From Mesorhizobium sp. J8 (GTDB lineage: Bacteria; Pseudomonadota; Alphaproteobacteria; Rhizobiales; Rhizobiaceae): 64,000 nt of DNA. Shown here one piece after another: positions 8,343 to 16,756 of the stretch (position 1 is its first letter; every line of letters starts with the position of its first letter). The position numbers and the translations under genes were made by a program. The DNA lies in NCBI RefSeq assembly GCF_016591715.1, contig NZ_AP024109.1:5766001-5830000 (forward strand). Direction: 5' to 3'. Below the pieces are notes generated by a model. It was not told the origin of the DNA. It ran no database searches and saw only the letters and a list, made by a program, of their open reading frames with translations.

Positions 8343-8957
8343 ATGTCGCTGGAACTTTACGCCACCTATGTCATCGCCTGCATCGTCATCATCCTGGTGC
8401 CGGGCCCGACCGTCACGCTGATCATCGCCAACAGCATCCGTCACGGCTCGCGCGCGGGCTTGGCCAACGTCGCCGGCACGCAGGCCGGCCTTGCCATCAT
8501 GATCGCCATCGTCGGCATCGGCCTCAACACGCTGATCGCCGGCATGGGCCACTGGTTTGAATGGGTGCGGCTGCTCGGCGCCGCCTACCTGATCTGGATG
8601 GGCGTGCAGATGTTTCGCGCAAAAGGCGCGCTGAACCCCGACGGGTCCGCGAAAAAACCGCGCGGCGGCTTCTTCCTGCAGGGCTTTCTGGTGGCGATCA
8701 GCAATCCCAAGACGCTCGTCTTCTTCGGCGCCTTCTTCCCGCAGTTCATCGCGCCGCAGGGCAATTATACGCTGCAGATCGTCGTCATGGGCCTGACCGC
8801 GATGATCTTCGCCGCCATGTCGGACTCGACCTACGCCCTTGCCGCCGGCCGCGCCGGTCGCATCCTCTCGGCCAGCCGAGTCAGGCTGATGTCGCGCATC
8901 AGCGGCAGTTTTCTCGTCGGCGGCGGCCTGTGGCTGGCGTTCTCGAAGGCGAAGTAG
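8343..8957 (+). CDS. LysE family amino-acid exporter
   Basis: 204 residues with about six membrane helices. The opening LVPGPTVTLIIANSIRHGSRAGLANVAGTQAG and the GFLVAISNPKTLVFFGAFFPQF block are the RhtB/LysE signatures. These inner-membrane carriers export amino acids or homoserine-lactone-like compounds; substrate not predictable. Start is the ATG at 8343 (SD gagggaag), not the longer frame from 8211 that overlaps the amidase end. Confidence 0.9.
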   Translation: MSLELYATYVIACIVIILVPGPTVTLIIANSIRHGSRAGLANVAGTQAGLAIMIAIVGIGLNTLIAGMGHWFEWVRLLGAAYLIWMGVQMFRAKGALNPDGSAKKPRGGFFLQGFLVAISNPKTLVFFGAFFPQFIAPQGNYTLQIVVMGLTAMIFAAMSDSTYALAAGRAGRILSASRVRLMSRISGSFLVGGGLWLAFSKAK

Positions 8958-9140
8958 CGCCTCACCTTCTCCCCTTGTGGGAGAAGGTGGATCGGCGCGA
9001 TAGCGCCGAGACGGATGAGGGGTGTTGGAAGAAATGAGACGGCGGCAATTTCAAGCATGTCGCCAAGCTGGAGCACCCCTCATCCGACCGAGCTTCGCTC
9101 GGCCACCTTCCCCCACAAGGGGGGAAGGAAGAGGCGCTAC
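8958..9140. repeat. Inverted pair of rhizobial CCTTCTCCCC-type palindromic elements
   Basis: The left copy (about 8958-9026) contains CACCTTCTCCCC..GGGAGAAGGTG and runs to GGATGAGGGGTG. The right copy (about 9074-9140) starts CACCCCTCATCCGACCGAG and ends in CTTCCCCCACAAGGGGGGAAG. The two are in opposite orientation, so the whole 180 bp can fold back. They fill the space between convergent lysE-like and nucleoside hydrolase genes and could end transcription from both sides. This repeat type is widespread in Rhizobiales. Confidence 0.85.
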
Positions 9141-10082
9141 CTAAAGCCGCCCGAGCCGCTCCACCAGCAGCGCGAAGAAGCCGTCATGGTCGATGTCGCG
9201 CATCACCAGGGCGTTCTTCTCGCGCTTGGTGACGCCCCACCAGTCGATCACCGTCATGCCCATGGTGAGCTCGGACGCGGTCTCGACGCTGACATTGCAG
9301 CGGCGGCCCTTGAACAGCTCAGGCTTGAGGAGATAGGCGATCACGCACGGATCGTGCAACGGCCCGCCATCGGTGCCGTATTTCTCCTCGTCATAGCGTT
9401 CGAAGAACTCCAGCATTTCGGCGGTCGCGGTGCCGACCTTGGTGCCGAGCTGGCGGAACGCCTGGATGCGCTTGGAGGTGGTCAGCGCCTTGTGGGTGAC
9501 GTCGAGCGGCATCATCACGATCGGGATACCCGATTTGAACACCAGATCGGCGGCCTGCGGGTCGACATAGATGTTGAATTCGGCGGCGGGCGTGACGTTG
9601 CCGCCTTCGAAGAAGCCGCCACCCATCAGAACGATTTCCTTGATGCGTGGCGCGATCCTGGGCTCGCGGATCAGCGCCAGCGCGATGTTGGTGAGCGGCC
9701 CGAGCGGGCAGAGCGTGATCGTGCCGCTTTCCTCGCGCATCAGCGTCTCGACGATGAAATCGACGGCATACTGCTCCTGCAACGGCATCGTCGGCTCGGG
9801 CAGTTGCGGGCCGTTCAGGCCGGTCTTGCCATGCACTTCCTCGGCGGTGACGAGCTGGCGCGCCAGCGGACGGATGGCGCCGGCATAGACCTTGATGTCG
9901 GGCCGGCCGGCCAATTCACAGATCTTGCGGGCGTTGTTCTGGGTCAGCTTCAGCGGCACGTTGCCGGCAACGGCGGTGATGCCGACGATCTCCAGCTCGG
10001 AGCTGCCCAGCGCCAGCAATATGGCGACGGCATCGTCCTGGCCGGGATCGGTGTCGATGATGATCTTTCGGGACTGCGGCAT
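9141..10082 (-). CDS. Inosine-uridine preferring nucleoside hydrolase
   Basis: 313 residues from the ATG at 10082 (SD aaagga). The Asp cluster DTDPGQDDAVAILLAL that binds catalytic Ca2+, the MGGGFFEGGNVTPAAEFNIYVDPQAAD substrate loop and LHDPCVIAYLLKPELF match family members. It cleaves the N-glycosidic bond of ribonucleosides to free base plus ribose; this would feed ribose to the nearby ribokinase, though they are separate transcripts. Base preference cannot be read. Confidence 0.93.
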   Translation of the reverse strand: MPQSRKIIIDTDPGQDDAVAILLALGSSELEIVGITAVAGNVPLKLTQNNARKICELAGRPDIKVYAGAIRPLARQLVTAEEVHGKTGLNGPQLPEPTMPLQEQYAVDFIVETLMREESGTITLCPLGPLTNIALALIREPRIAPRIKEIVLMGGGFFEGGNVTPAAEFNIYVDPQAADLVFKSGIPIVMMPLDVTHKALTTSKRIQAFRQLGTKVGTATAEMLEFFERYDEEKYGTDGGPLHDPCVIAYLLKPELFKGRRCNVSVETASELTMGMTVIDWWGVTKREKNALVMRDIDHDGFFALLVERLGRL

Positions 10083-10120
10083 GTCAATTCCTTTTGGGAA
10101 GTCTTTTTGGGCGGGATTTA

Positions 10121-10169
10121 GAGCATGGTCCCCAAGAGCGGGAACCGGTTTTCGGACGAGATCATGCTC
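10121..10169. repeat. Palindromic module P4
   Basis: GAGCATGGTC and GATCATGCTC form the outer arms; the core is GGGAACCGGTTTTCGG. It lies upstream of nucleoside hydrolase and the hsp20 promoter. Same family as 5810 and 54571. Confidence 0.78.
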
Positions 10170-10224
10170 CAACGAGGGCTGAACCGGGATGACGGTTCAA
10201 CGAAACGTCATCCTGATTTAGCGG

Positions 10225-10253
10225 CTTGAACTTGATCGGCCGGCGGACCATAT
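10225..10253 (+). promoter_or_regulatory. RpoH (sigma-32)-type heat-shock promoter for hsp20
   Basis: CTTGAA (10225-10230), a 17-bp spacer and CCATAT (10248-10253). The same layout, CTTGAT-N17-CGATAT, occurs upstream of grpE. Alphaproteobacterial RpoH promoters are of the CTTG...CxATAT type. A start site near 10260 would give a 5' leader of about 63 nt that exactly contains the two thermometer hairpins. Confidence 0.6.
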
Positions 10254-10259
10254 CAAGAC

Positions 10260-10322
10260 CATCGGGAAAAATGCCATCCGGGTTTTTCCAGTTTGTGTCG
10301 CTCTTTGGAGGACAGTGTAACA
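10260..10322 (+). promoter_or_regulatory. ROSE-like RNA thermometer in the hsp20 leader
   Basis: Two hairpins are visible. The first pairs GGAAAAA (10265-10271) with TTTTTCC (10283-10289). The second, 10297-10313, pairs GUC-CUC with GAGGAC around a UUUG loop, leaving one G (10300) bulged; the right arm is the Shine-Dalgarno itself. The UCGCU motif with a bulged G opposite the SD is the defining mark of ROSE thermometers of rhizobial small heat-shock genes. Heat would melt it and free the ribosome site. The two-hairpin form is shorter than the classical four-hairpin ROSE. Confidence 0.72.
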
Positions 10323-10748
10323 ATGACTCGAATGACGCCCTTCTCCAGCCCGTTGCTCCTGGGTTTCGATGCCATGGAAAAGACGCTCGAGCGTCTGGCG
10401 AAGTCGGGCGACAGCTACCCCCCCTATAACATCGAGCGCCTCGGCGCCACTGATGGTAAAGCCGAACGGCTGCGCATCACGTTGGCCGTCGCTGGTTTCG
10501 CCGAAAGTGACCTCGATGTGACCACGGAGGAAAACCAGCTGATCGTGCGCGGTCGCCAGAGCGACGACACCGAGCGCGAATTCCTCCATCGCGGCATCGC
10601 CGCGCGCCAGTTCCAGCGCTGCTTCGTGCTGGCCGACGGCATGCGGGTGATCGGCGCCGAGCTGAAGAACGGCCTGTTGTCGATCGATCTGGATCGGCCC
10701 GAGGCCGAGCGGCTGGTACGGAAAATAAACATATCGGTGAAAGACTGA
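10323..10748 (+). CDS. Small heat-shock protein Hsp20 (alpha-crystallin family)
   Basis: 141 residues; holdase chaperone that binds unfolding proteins. The alpha-crystallin domain runs from about residue 35 to 130: YNIERLGATDGKAERLRITLAVAGFAESDLDVTTEENQLIVRGRQ, then GIAARQFQRCFVLADGMRVIGAELKNGLLSIDL, as in IbpA-like class A rhizobial sHsps. SD ggagga sits in the thermometer hairpin. It is followed 63 bp later by DUF1150, its usual partner in alphaproteobacteria. Confidence 0.95.
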   Translation: MTRMTPFSSPLLLGFDAMEKTLERLAKSGDSYPPYNIERLGATDGKAERLRITLAVAGFAESDLDVTTEENQLIVRGRQSDDTEREFLHRGIAARQFQRCFVLADGMRVIGAELKNGLLSIDLDRPEAERLVRKINISVKD

Positions 10749-10811
10749 CCTTTGCCGATGGCTCTATGCGAGGCGGCCAATCCTGGCGTCCTCGCGCCAA
10801 GGAGGCTTGAA

Positions 10812-11069
10812 ATGACCAGAACTGACCAAACGATCACCATGACCAGCGGCGAATTCGCCCATCTCGGCGAAGGTTCGGTCGCCTATCTCAGGAAAGTATC
10901 GAGCGACGATCTGCGCGGCCGCTTCCCCGGCCTGCAGGAAATCGCGCCCGGCTTGGAGCTGTGGGCGCTGTTTGCCGCCAACGGCCAGCCGATCCTGCTT
11001 TCCGATGCCCGTGACCGGGCGCTGGCGGGTGCGTTGGAGAACGACCTGACCCCTGTCGCGATTCACTAG
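10812..11069 (+). CDS. DUF1150 family protein
   Basis: 85 residues from ATG 10812 (SD aaggagg). The core YLRKVSSDDLRGRFPGLQEIAPGLELWALFAANGQPILLSDARDRALAGALENDL is the DUF1150 signature. Function unknown; it is regularly found behind hsp20 in alphaproteobacteria, so it probably acts with or is induced alongside the chaperone. Confidence 0.92.
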   Translation: MTRTDQTITMTSGEFAHLGEGSVAYLRKVSSDDLRGRFPGLQEIAPGLELWALFAANGQPILLSDARDRALAGALENDLTPVAIH

Positions 11070-11115
11070 ACCATAATCCCCAAAAGGGACCCGGTTTTCG
11101 GGTAAGGTTACGGTC
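11069..11115. repeat. Imperfect palindrome related to P4
   Basis: GACC...GGTC arms with ATAATCCCCAAAA against TTTTCGGGTAAGGTTA around GGGACCCGG. It starts at the last base of the DUF1150 stop codon and may serve as its terminator. The remaining ~100 bp to ptsN hold no feature I can name. Confidence 0.6.
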
Positions 11116-11216
11116 AACTAAAGTAGCGACTGCTGGCAGACCGAAAATGGAAAGGGCCGCTCCCGGCGGCCCCTCTAGGATTTCATCCCAAAAGACAGGT
11201 TTTAACCCAAGCGGCT

Positions 11217-11681
11217 TCAGGCCGCATGCGAAGCCTGCGTGTCCGAGAGCAGCGCGTGGATTGCCACCGCGTCGCGCGTGCCCCTGATCTTGGCCACCGT
11301 GTCGGCATCGCGCAGCACGCGCGCGATGCGCGACAGCGCCTTGAGATGGTCGGCGCCGGCGCCTTCCGGCGCCAGCAGCAGAAAGACGAGGTCGACCGGC
11401 TGGTCGTCCAGCGCCTCGAAATCCACCGGCGTTTCCAGCCGGGCGAAAACGCCGGCGATCCGCTTCACGCCGGCGAGCTTGCCGTGCGGAATGGCGATGC
11501 CGTTGCCGACGCCGGTCGAGCCCAGCCGCTCGCGCTGCAGGACGGTGTCGAACACCTCCCGTTCCGGAATCCCCGAAATCGCCGCGGCCCTCTCCGACAG
11601 CAATTGCAGAAGCTGCTTTTTGGAATTCGCCTTCAACGCCGGCATGATCGCCGAGACGCTGATGAGATCACTGAGATCCAT
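11217..11681 (-). CDS. ptsN: PTS IIA-like nitrogen regulatory protein PtsN (EIIANtr)
   Basis: 154 residues of PTS EIIA type 2 fold. The phospho-acceptor His lies in NGIAIPHGKLAGV. EIIANtr receives phosphate through EINtr/NPr and tunes potassium transport, nitrogen and carbon metabolism by protein contacts. It is last in the order rpoN-hpf-ptsN, conserved across proteobacteria. Start ATG at 11681, 61 bp after hpf. Confidence 0.95.
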   Translation of the reverse strand: MDLSDLISVSAIMPALKANSKKQLLQLLSERAAAISGIPEREVFDTVLQRERLGSTGVGNGIAIPHGKLAGVKRIAGVFARLETPVDFEALDDQPVDLVFLLLAPEGAGADHLKALSRIARVLRDADTVAKIRGTRDAVAIHALLSDTQASHAA

Positions 11682-11742
11682 GCTTGAAAAATCCCTTGCT
11701 CGCCTGCCGCGCCAGTCGTCGTCCCCCTCGCGCGGCTGGCTT

Positions 11743-12330
11743 TTATCCCTGAGCGACTTTGGTCGTCGACGGATCGATCCAGCCGATATTGCCGTCCGGC
11801 CGGCGGTAGACGATGTTGAGATGGTCGGTTCCAGCGTTGCGGAACAGGAAGACCGGGCTGTCGCTGTTGTCGAGCTCGATGACAGCCGACGCCACCGACA
11901 TGGTTCGCAGCGTCATGCTTGATTCGGCGACGATGACCGGAGCGAAGTCCTCCGGAATGTCTTCCTCGTCGTCGGCAAGGGGGGCCACCACGGTGTAGGC
12001 GATGTCGGTCGGTTCTTCGCCATTGCCGTTGCCGGTGTTGCGCGACTTCAGCCGGCGCTTATAGCGGCGCAGCCGCGTTTCCAGGCGGTCGGCGGCCGCC
12101 TCGAAGGCGAGCGTCGGGTCCTGAGCGTCGCCGGTCGCCTGCAGCGAAGCGCCGGAATCGAGCCGGACCATGCAGTCGGCGGAGAAACGCGACCCCGATT
12201 TGATGACCGTGACATGTCCTGAAAAACCCCGATCGAAATATTTCTCGATCGCCTCGCCGACCCGGTCGCTGATGCGCGTGCGGAACGCATCGCCGATGTC
12301 CATGTGTTTTCCCGAGATGCGTAGATTCAT
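11743..12330 (-). CDS. hpf: Ribosome hibernation promoting factor, long form
   Basis: 195 residues: N-terminal S30AE/HPF domain (MNLRISGKHMDIGDAFRTRISDRVGEAIEKYF...) that binds the 30S subunit, a variable linker, and the C-terminal dimerisation domain (NSDSPVFLFRNAGTDHLNIVYRRPDGNIGWID) which makes it the long form able to pair ribosomes into 100S particles on its own. SD aaggaagg. It lies between rpoN and ptsN as usual. Confidence 0.95.
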   Translation of the reverse strand: MNLRISGKHMDIGDAFRTRISDRVGEAIEKYFDRGFSGHVTVIKSGSRFSADCMVRLDSGASLQATGDAQDPTLAFEAAADRLETRLRRYKRRLKSRNTGNGNGEEPTDIAYTVVAPLADDEEDIPEDFAPVIVAESSMTLRTMSVASAVIELDNSDSPVFLFRNAGTDHLNIVYRRPDGNIGWIDPSTTKVAQG

Positions 12331-12632
12331 CTGAAAACTGACCTTCCTTGCTCAGGCTTCAAACTGTTTCCGAGTTTATACCCGTGGTGCGCGCGCACAA
12401 GCTTCGCAGCGGCATGCGCGCCGATTTTAGACCCGAACTTTCCGGTTGATCACAAGTCGCCTTCTTGGCCGTCCGTGGCCGTGTCTGACGGACCCATTCG
12501 CAAGCGGGCATTACCGCCCCGCTCCATGCGGGCGGGCTTCTAGACACTTCATTGCGGCTTGTCAATCAAGCTTGGGGATTGCGGGAAATCAACCTGCCTG
12601 GCGCCAAGGCTTGTCGGGATTCGGGGGTGTGC
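12331..12632. other. Intergenic gap between rpoN and hpf
   Basis: 302 bp without a convincing gene. A short inverted repeat, CCCGC/GCGGG around TCCAT near 12520, is the only structure noted. Upstream of hpf on the minus strand a TATAAA occurs near 12380 but no well-spaced -35, so I do not call a promoter. Confidence 0.5.
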
Positions 12633-14162
12633 CTAGCGACCGGCGTTGGCCAGCGCCCGCTTTTCCCGCCGCCGCTGCACGGAGGAGGCGATATTCATGC
12701 CCTCGCGGTATTTCGCGACGGTGCGGCGGGCGATATCGATGCCGCTTTCCTTCAGCATGTCGACGATGGCGTCGTCGGAAAGCACGTCGGCGGGCTTTTC
12801 CTCGTCGATCATCTGCTTGATGCGGTCGCGCACGGCTTCGGACGAATGCGCTTCGCCGCCTTCGGCCGAGGCGATCGATGCCGTGAAGAAATAGCGCAGC
12901 TCGAAGACGCCGCGCGGCGTCAGCATGTATTTGTTGGCGGTGACGCGGCTGACGGTCGATTCATGCATGCCGATGGCATCGGCCACCGTGCGCAGGTTGA
13001 GCGGCTTGAGGTGGCGCACGCCATGGACGAGGAAGGCATCCTGCTGCCGCACGATTTCCGACGCCACCTTGAGAATGGTCTTGGCCCGCTGATCGAGGCT
13101 GCGCGTCAGCCAGTTGGCGTTCTGCAGGCATTCGGCGAGGAAATCCTTTTCCGCCTGGTCCTTGGCGTGACTCGAGACGCGGGCGAAGTAGACATTGTCC
13201 ACCAGCACGCGCGGCAGCGTGTCGGCGTTGAGCTCCACCGCCCAGCTGCCGTCATTGGCCGCGCGCACCTCGACATCGGCCACGATCGCATCGCTGGCGC
13301 CGCCCGAAAACGCCAGGCCGGGACGCGGATCGAGCGCACGGATCTCGGCCAGCATGTCGAGGAGGTCCTCCTCGTCGACGCCGCAGATGCGTTTCAGCGT
13401 CTGGAAATCCCGCCGCGCCAAAAGCTCGAGATTGGCGACCAGCGCTTTCATCGCCGGATCGAGCCGGTCGCGCCCTGCAAGTTGCAGCGAGAGGCATTCC
13501 GCAAGGTCGCGCGCGAAAAGTCCCGGCGGCTCGAAGGTCTGGCAGACGCCGAGCACGCGCGCCACCGTGGCGTCGTCCGCACCGAGCCGGGCCGCGATCT
13601 CGCCAAGGTCGGCGCGCAAATAGCCGGCTTCGTCGAGCCCGTCGGCCAACTCGCCCGCGATCAGCCGTTCGCCGGGGCTCAGCGAAGCAAGCGCGATCTG
13701 CTCGCCGACATGTTCGCGCAGCGTGACGACGGCCGCGGCCATGTCGCCGACGTCGAATCCTTCCGATGACGCCGTGCCGGCGCCACCGCCGGCGGCCGAC
13801 TTCCACTGGGCCGTGAGGTCTGGCCCCAGCCTCTCATGGGTGCCGGGATCGTCGGGAAACAGGTTTTCCAGGGAGGAATCGAGCTTTTCCGAGATCGCTT
13901 CGGCACTCCACTCCGTCTCGCCCTCGAACCAGTCGCCATCGGAATCCCGCTCCGGCGCCGCCTCGCCTTTCTGGGCCTGGTCGCCCACGGCGTCGTCCTG
14001 CGGCTCGGCCCGCTCCAGAAGCGGGTTGCGCTCGATCTCCTCGTCGATGAAGCGCTCGAGCTCGACATGGGTGAGCTGCAGCAGACGGATCGACTGCATC
14101 AGCTGCGGCGTCATCACCAGCGACTGGGACTGTCTGAGCTGCAGTTTGGCTGCCAGCGCCAT
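12633..14162 (-). CDS. rpoN: RNA polymerase sigma-54 factor
   Basis: 509 residues from the ATG at 14162 (a TTG four codons upstream, at 14174, is an alternative). The Gln/Leu-rich activator region I (ALAAKLQLRQSQSLVMTPQLMQSIRLLQLTHVEL), an acidic region II (about residues 50-125), the core-binding and cross-link region, and the C-terminal RpoN box ARRTVAKYREGMNI are all present. Directs transcription from -24/-12 promoters with enhancer-binding proteins, including nitrogen and fixation genes in rhizobia. Confidence 0.97.
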   Translation of the reverse strand: MALAAKLQLRQSQSLVMTPQLMQSIRLLQLTHVELERFIDEEIERNPLLERAEPQDDAVGDQAQKGEAAPERDSDGDWFEGETEWSAEAISEKLDSSLENLFPDDPGTHERLGPDLTAQWKSAAGGGAGTASSEGFDVGDMAAAVVTLREHVGEQIALASLSPGERLIAGELADGLDEAGYLRADLGEIAARLGADDATVARVLGVCQTFEPPGLFARDLAECLSLQLAGRDRLDPAMKALVANLELLARRDFQTLKRICGVDEEDLLDMLAEIRALDPRPGLAFSGGASDAIVADVEVRAANDGSWAVELNADTLPRVLVDNVYFARVSSHAKDQAEKDFLAECLQNANWLTRSLDQRAKTILKVASEIVRQQDAFLVHGVRHLKPLNLRTVADAIGMHESTVSRVTANKYMLTPRGVFELRYFFTASIASAEGGEAHSSEAVRDRIKQMIDEEKPADVLSDDAIVDMLKESGIDIARRTVAKYREGMNIASSVQRRREKRALANAGR

Positions 14163-14350
14163 GGTGGGATTCAAACGCCTCGTCTACGCGTCGTACAATT
14201 GTTTTCGGTCGGGCATAGAAACTGGCCCGGCTTTTGCTTGTCAAGAAAAACGCTAGCAGCCGCGGCTTACCGGAGTGTTATCGAGCGCTAAAATAGCGAA
14301 AAACCGCCACGCGACCTTCGAAAATCGCGCCACCGCCCGAAAACCCGTGA

Positions 14351-15169
14351 TCAGAGCGTGAAGCCCTCGCCGAGATAGAGACGCCGCACATCGGCGTTGG
14401 CGACGATCTCGTCGGCGCGGCCATGCGTCAGCACCTGGCCGGCATGGATGATATAGGCGCGGTCGATGAGGCCGAGCGTCTCGCGCACATTGTGGTCGGT
14501 GATCAAGACGCCGATGCCGCGGGCCGTGAGGTGGCGAACGAGCTGCTGGATGTCGGCGACGGCGATCGGGTCGATACCGGCGAAGGGCTCGTCGAGCAGC
14601 ATATAGGCCGGCCGGGTCGCCAGCGCCCGCGCGATTTCGAGGCGGCGCCGTTCGCCGCCCGACAGCGACATCGACGGCGCCTTGCGCAGATGGCTGATGT
14701 GGAATTCCTCGAGCAGCTCGTCGAGGTTGCGTTCGCGCACCTTGCGATCCTTTTCGACCACTTCCAGCACGGCGCGAATGTTCTGCTCGACGTTCAGGCC
14801 GCGGAAGATCGAGGCTTCCTGCGGCAGATAGCCGATGCCGAGGCGGGCGCGCCGGTACATCGGCATCGACGTGACGTCGAAACCGTCGATCTCGATCGAG
14901 CCCTCATCGACCGGCACAAGGCCCGTGACCATGTAGAAGCAGGTGGTCTTGCCGGCGCCATTGGGGCCGAGCAGGCCGACGGCCTCGCCGGCGCGCACGC
15001 CGAGCGTCACCCCGCTCACCACCTTGCGGCCCTTGTAGCTCTTGGTCAGGCCCTTGGCGATCAAGGTGCCCTTGAACTTCGCCTTGTCGGTGCCGACCGT
15101 CGCCGGCGCAGCCGGCTTTGCGGCTGCCCGTCCCGGAAGACGGGCCAGCAGCGAGGACACGCCGGCCAT
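14351..15169 (-). CDS. lptB: LPS export ABC transporter ATP-binding protein LptB
   Basis: 272 residues. Walker [12 protein letters not shown] signature LSGGERRR, Walker [13 protein letters not shown] and the switch His in [12 protein letters not shown] ~30-residue Ala/Pro-rich N-terminal extension precedes the usual LptB start. Powers LPS extraction from the inner membrane with LptFG. The start codon overlaps the lptA stop by one base, so the two are translationally coupled. Confidence 0.96.
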   Translation of the reverse strand: MAGVSSLLARLPGRAAAKPAAPATVGTDKAKFKGTLIAKGLTKSYKGRKVVSGVTLGVRAGEAVGLLGPNGAGKTTCFYMVTGLVPVDEGSIEIDGFDVTSMPMYRRARLGIGYLPQEASIFRGLNVEQNIRAVLEVVEKDRKVRERNLDELLEEFHISHLRKAPSMSLSGGERRRLEIARALATRPAYMLLDEPFAGIDPIAVADIQQLVRHLTARGIGVLITDHNVRETLGLIDRAYIIHAGQVLTHGRADEIVANADVRRLYLGEGFTL

Positions 15170-15765
15170 TACTTGCCCGACGCTCCCTGCTGGGCCGCGC
15201 CCTGCTTCTGGGGCGTGAACGACATCATCACGCGGCCGCCGCAGCCGTCGACATTGGCGAGGCCGCTCTTCATCTGCACGGTGAGCTTGCAGCCCTTGAG
15301 CACATTGTCGCCCTGCGACAGCACCACTTCCTTGCCCTTGAGCACCAGCACCTGCGTCTTCATGTCGAATGTGCCGCTGTCGCCGGTGGCGATCTGGTCG
15401 TTCGATTTGACGTAGACTTTGTTCTCCACCTCCAAGTGGTCGATATTGGCGGCGCCCGTCATCGCCGACGCGCCGGCCGCGGCGCTTTTGCCGGCATTGG
15501 CATCCTTGACATAGTAGACCGTCATCTTGCCGGCCTTGAGCAGGGTCGGCCCCTGATTGACCGTGACGTTGCCGCTGAATATGGCCATGCTTTCGGCCTG
15601 GCGGACCTCAAGCTTGTCGCTTTCGATCTGGATCGGCTGGTCGCCGGACAGCTTGAGCCCGGACATCTGGCTGGTCGCGCTCGACTGCGCGAAGGAATGC
15701 GCCGTCGCCAAGAACAGCAATCCGGAAGCAGCGCCCGCAAGCCATGCCGATTTACTGCGACGCAT
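15169..15765 (-). CDS. lptA: LPS transport periplasmic protein LptA (OstA-like)
   Basis: 198 residues from the ATG at 15765, 6 nt behind a GGAG; the GTG at 15777 is less likely. Signal peptide [18 protein letters not shown], then an OstA fold ([40 protein letters not shown]). Bridges inner and outer membrane for LPS. Longer than E. coli LptA (185) with an Ala/Gly insert near residue 90. Overlaps lptC by 14 nt. Confidence 0.93.
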   Translation of the reverse strand: MRRSKSAWLAGAASGLLFLATAHSFAQSSATSQMSGLKLSGDQPIQIESDKLEVRQAESMAIFSGNVTVNQGPTLLKAGKMTVYYVKDANAGKSAAAGASAMTGAANIDHLEVENKVYVKSNDQIATGDSGTFDMKTQVLVLKGKEVVLSQGDNVLKGCKLTVQMKSGLANVDGCGGRVMMSFTPQKQGAAQQGASGK

Positions 15766-16465
15766 TCTGTTCTCCACCGTTTACCCCCGCTGCCTTCAGC
15801 GCGGCTGGATCTATGTTGACGCGAACCCGGTTCTCGAAGACCACGAGCCTGCCATTGTCCTCGACCGCCATCGAATCCGCGGTGATGCGCGACCCGCCAC
15901 GGCTGACATCGACCGGATTGCTCGTCTTCATAGAGCCTTTGCCCATGTCTAGGAAGATCGATTTGAACTTCGCTGCCAGGCCGTCCGTCGTCGTCACGCT
16001 GACGTCGCTGGTGAGGTCCATGGTGTTGGCGTCGCGATTGTAGATACCGTGCGCGGCATCGACCGACACGATGTTGTCGGTGGCGACGGGCAGCTTGGCG
16101 TTGATGCCTTCGAGATCGATGACGGCCTGCTGCCCGACATCCTGCGTCGCCCTGGTCGCCGTCAGCGAGTATGGCAGCTTCTGCTTGGTGAAGCCGTTGA
16201 GCTTCGGATTGGCCATCACCAGCTTGCCGTCGGAAAACGCCGTGCCGTCGGCCTGCACCGAGACAGAAATGGGCGCTTTGAGGTAGGAATAGACCGGAAA
16301 GGCGACGGCGATTGCGACCGCAAGCAGCGGCACCGCGAATTTCAGCACGCGCACGCGGCGCGAGTGCCGCTGCGCGCGGTTGAAAGCATCGCCGCGCGTG
16401 CCGCCTTCGGCCGCGGGAGCCGACGCCTGGACGGCATCGCTCGTTTCGTCAGATCGCGCCAACAT
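15752..16465 (-). CDS. lptC: LPS export system protein LptC
   Basis: 237 residues from ATG 16465. One membrane anchor (VLKFAVPLLAVAIAVAFPVYSYL, about residues 40-62) and a periplasmic LptC domain with NPKLNGFTKQKLPYSLTATRATQD, the alphaproteobacterial LptC block. Hands LPS from LptBFG to LptA. First gene of lptC-lptA-lptB. The longer frame to 16567 is unlikely because it crosses the palindrome and promoter. Confidence 0.9.
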   Translation of the reverse strand: MLARSDETSDAVQASAPAAEGGTRGDAFNRAQRHSRRVRVLKFAVPLLAVAIAVAFPVYSYLKAPISVSVQADGTAFSDGKLVMANPKLNGFTKQKLPYSLTATRATQDVGQQAVIDLEGINAKLPVATDNIVSVDAAHGIYNRDANTMDLTSDVSVTTTDGLAAKFKSIFLDMGKGSMKTSNPVDVSRGGSRITADSMAVEDNGRLVVFENRVRVNIDPAALKAAGVNGGEQNASQ

Positions 16466-16495
16466 GACTTTTCTAATGGACCTTTGCCCACCCAA

Positions 16496-16529
16496 ATACC
16501 GCCTATAGGTGGTATGCCGACACCTACAA
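16496..16529 (-). promoter_or_regulatory. Candidate lpt operon promoter overlapped by a palindrome
   Basis: On the minus strand TTGTAG (16524-16529), 16 bp, then TATAGG (16502-16507). A nearly perfect 20-bp inverted repeat, ATACC-gCC-TATA-GGt-GGTAT (16496-16515), covers the -10, as an operator would. The start of lptC is about 30 bp downstream. No regulator is identified. Confidence 0.45.
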
Positions 16530-16756
16530 GCAAGCACAAGCGGAGGAAAACTGCAAAAATGTGACAACTGTCGCCCGCAAAATCGAGAAGAATCCGGCGA
16601 GGCGACCTGTATTTCATAGCAGATAGGGACTTGGTTGCGTTAATTTTTCGTGAGGTCGACGGCGGCGCTTCACGGCGGGGCATGTTCAGGAAACGGTAGC
16701 CGTGTGCCTAGGCTTGCTTTAAAAGCGTGCTTTCCCACCGACCCATGAGGCTGACG

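Noticed and set aside
5792..8344. 850-codon open frame on the minus strand opposite ribokinase and amidase
   Set aside because: It mirrors two well-recognised plus-strand genes; the long antisense frame comes from high GC third positions. Its translation has no domain and is Arg/Gly/His-rich.
8958..9140. Insertion sequence remnant
   Set aside because: No transposase fragment; both arms are known rhizobial-type palindromes.
11069..11216. tRNA or riboswitch between DUF1150 and ptsN
   Set aside because: Only an imperfect hairpin is present; no cloverleaf, TPsiC-like motif or conserved aptamer.
14163..14350. Small gene or sigma-54 promoter between rpoN and lptB
   Set aside because: No GG-N10-GC element at the right place and no open frame with an SD.
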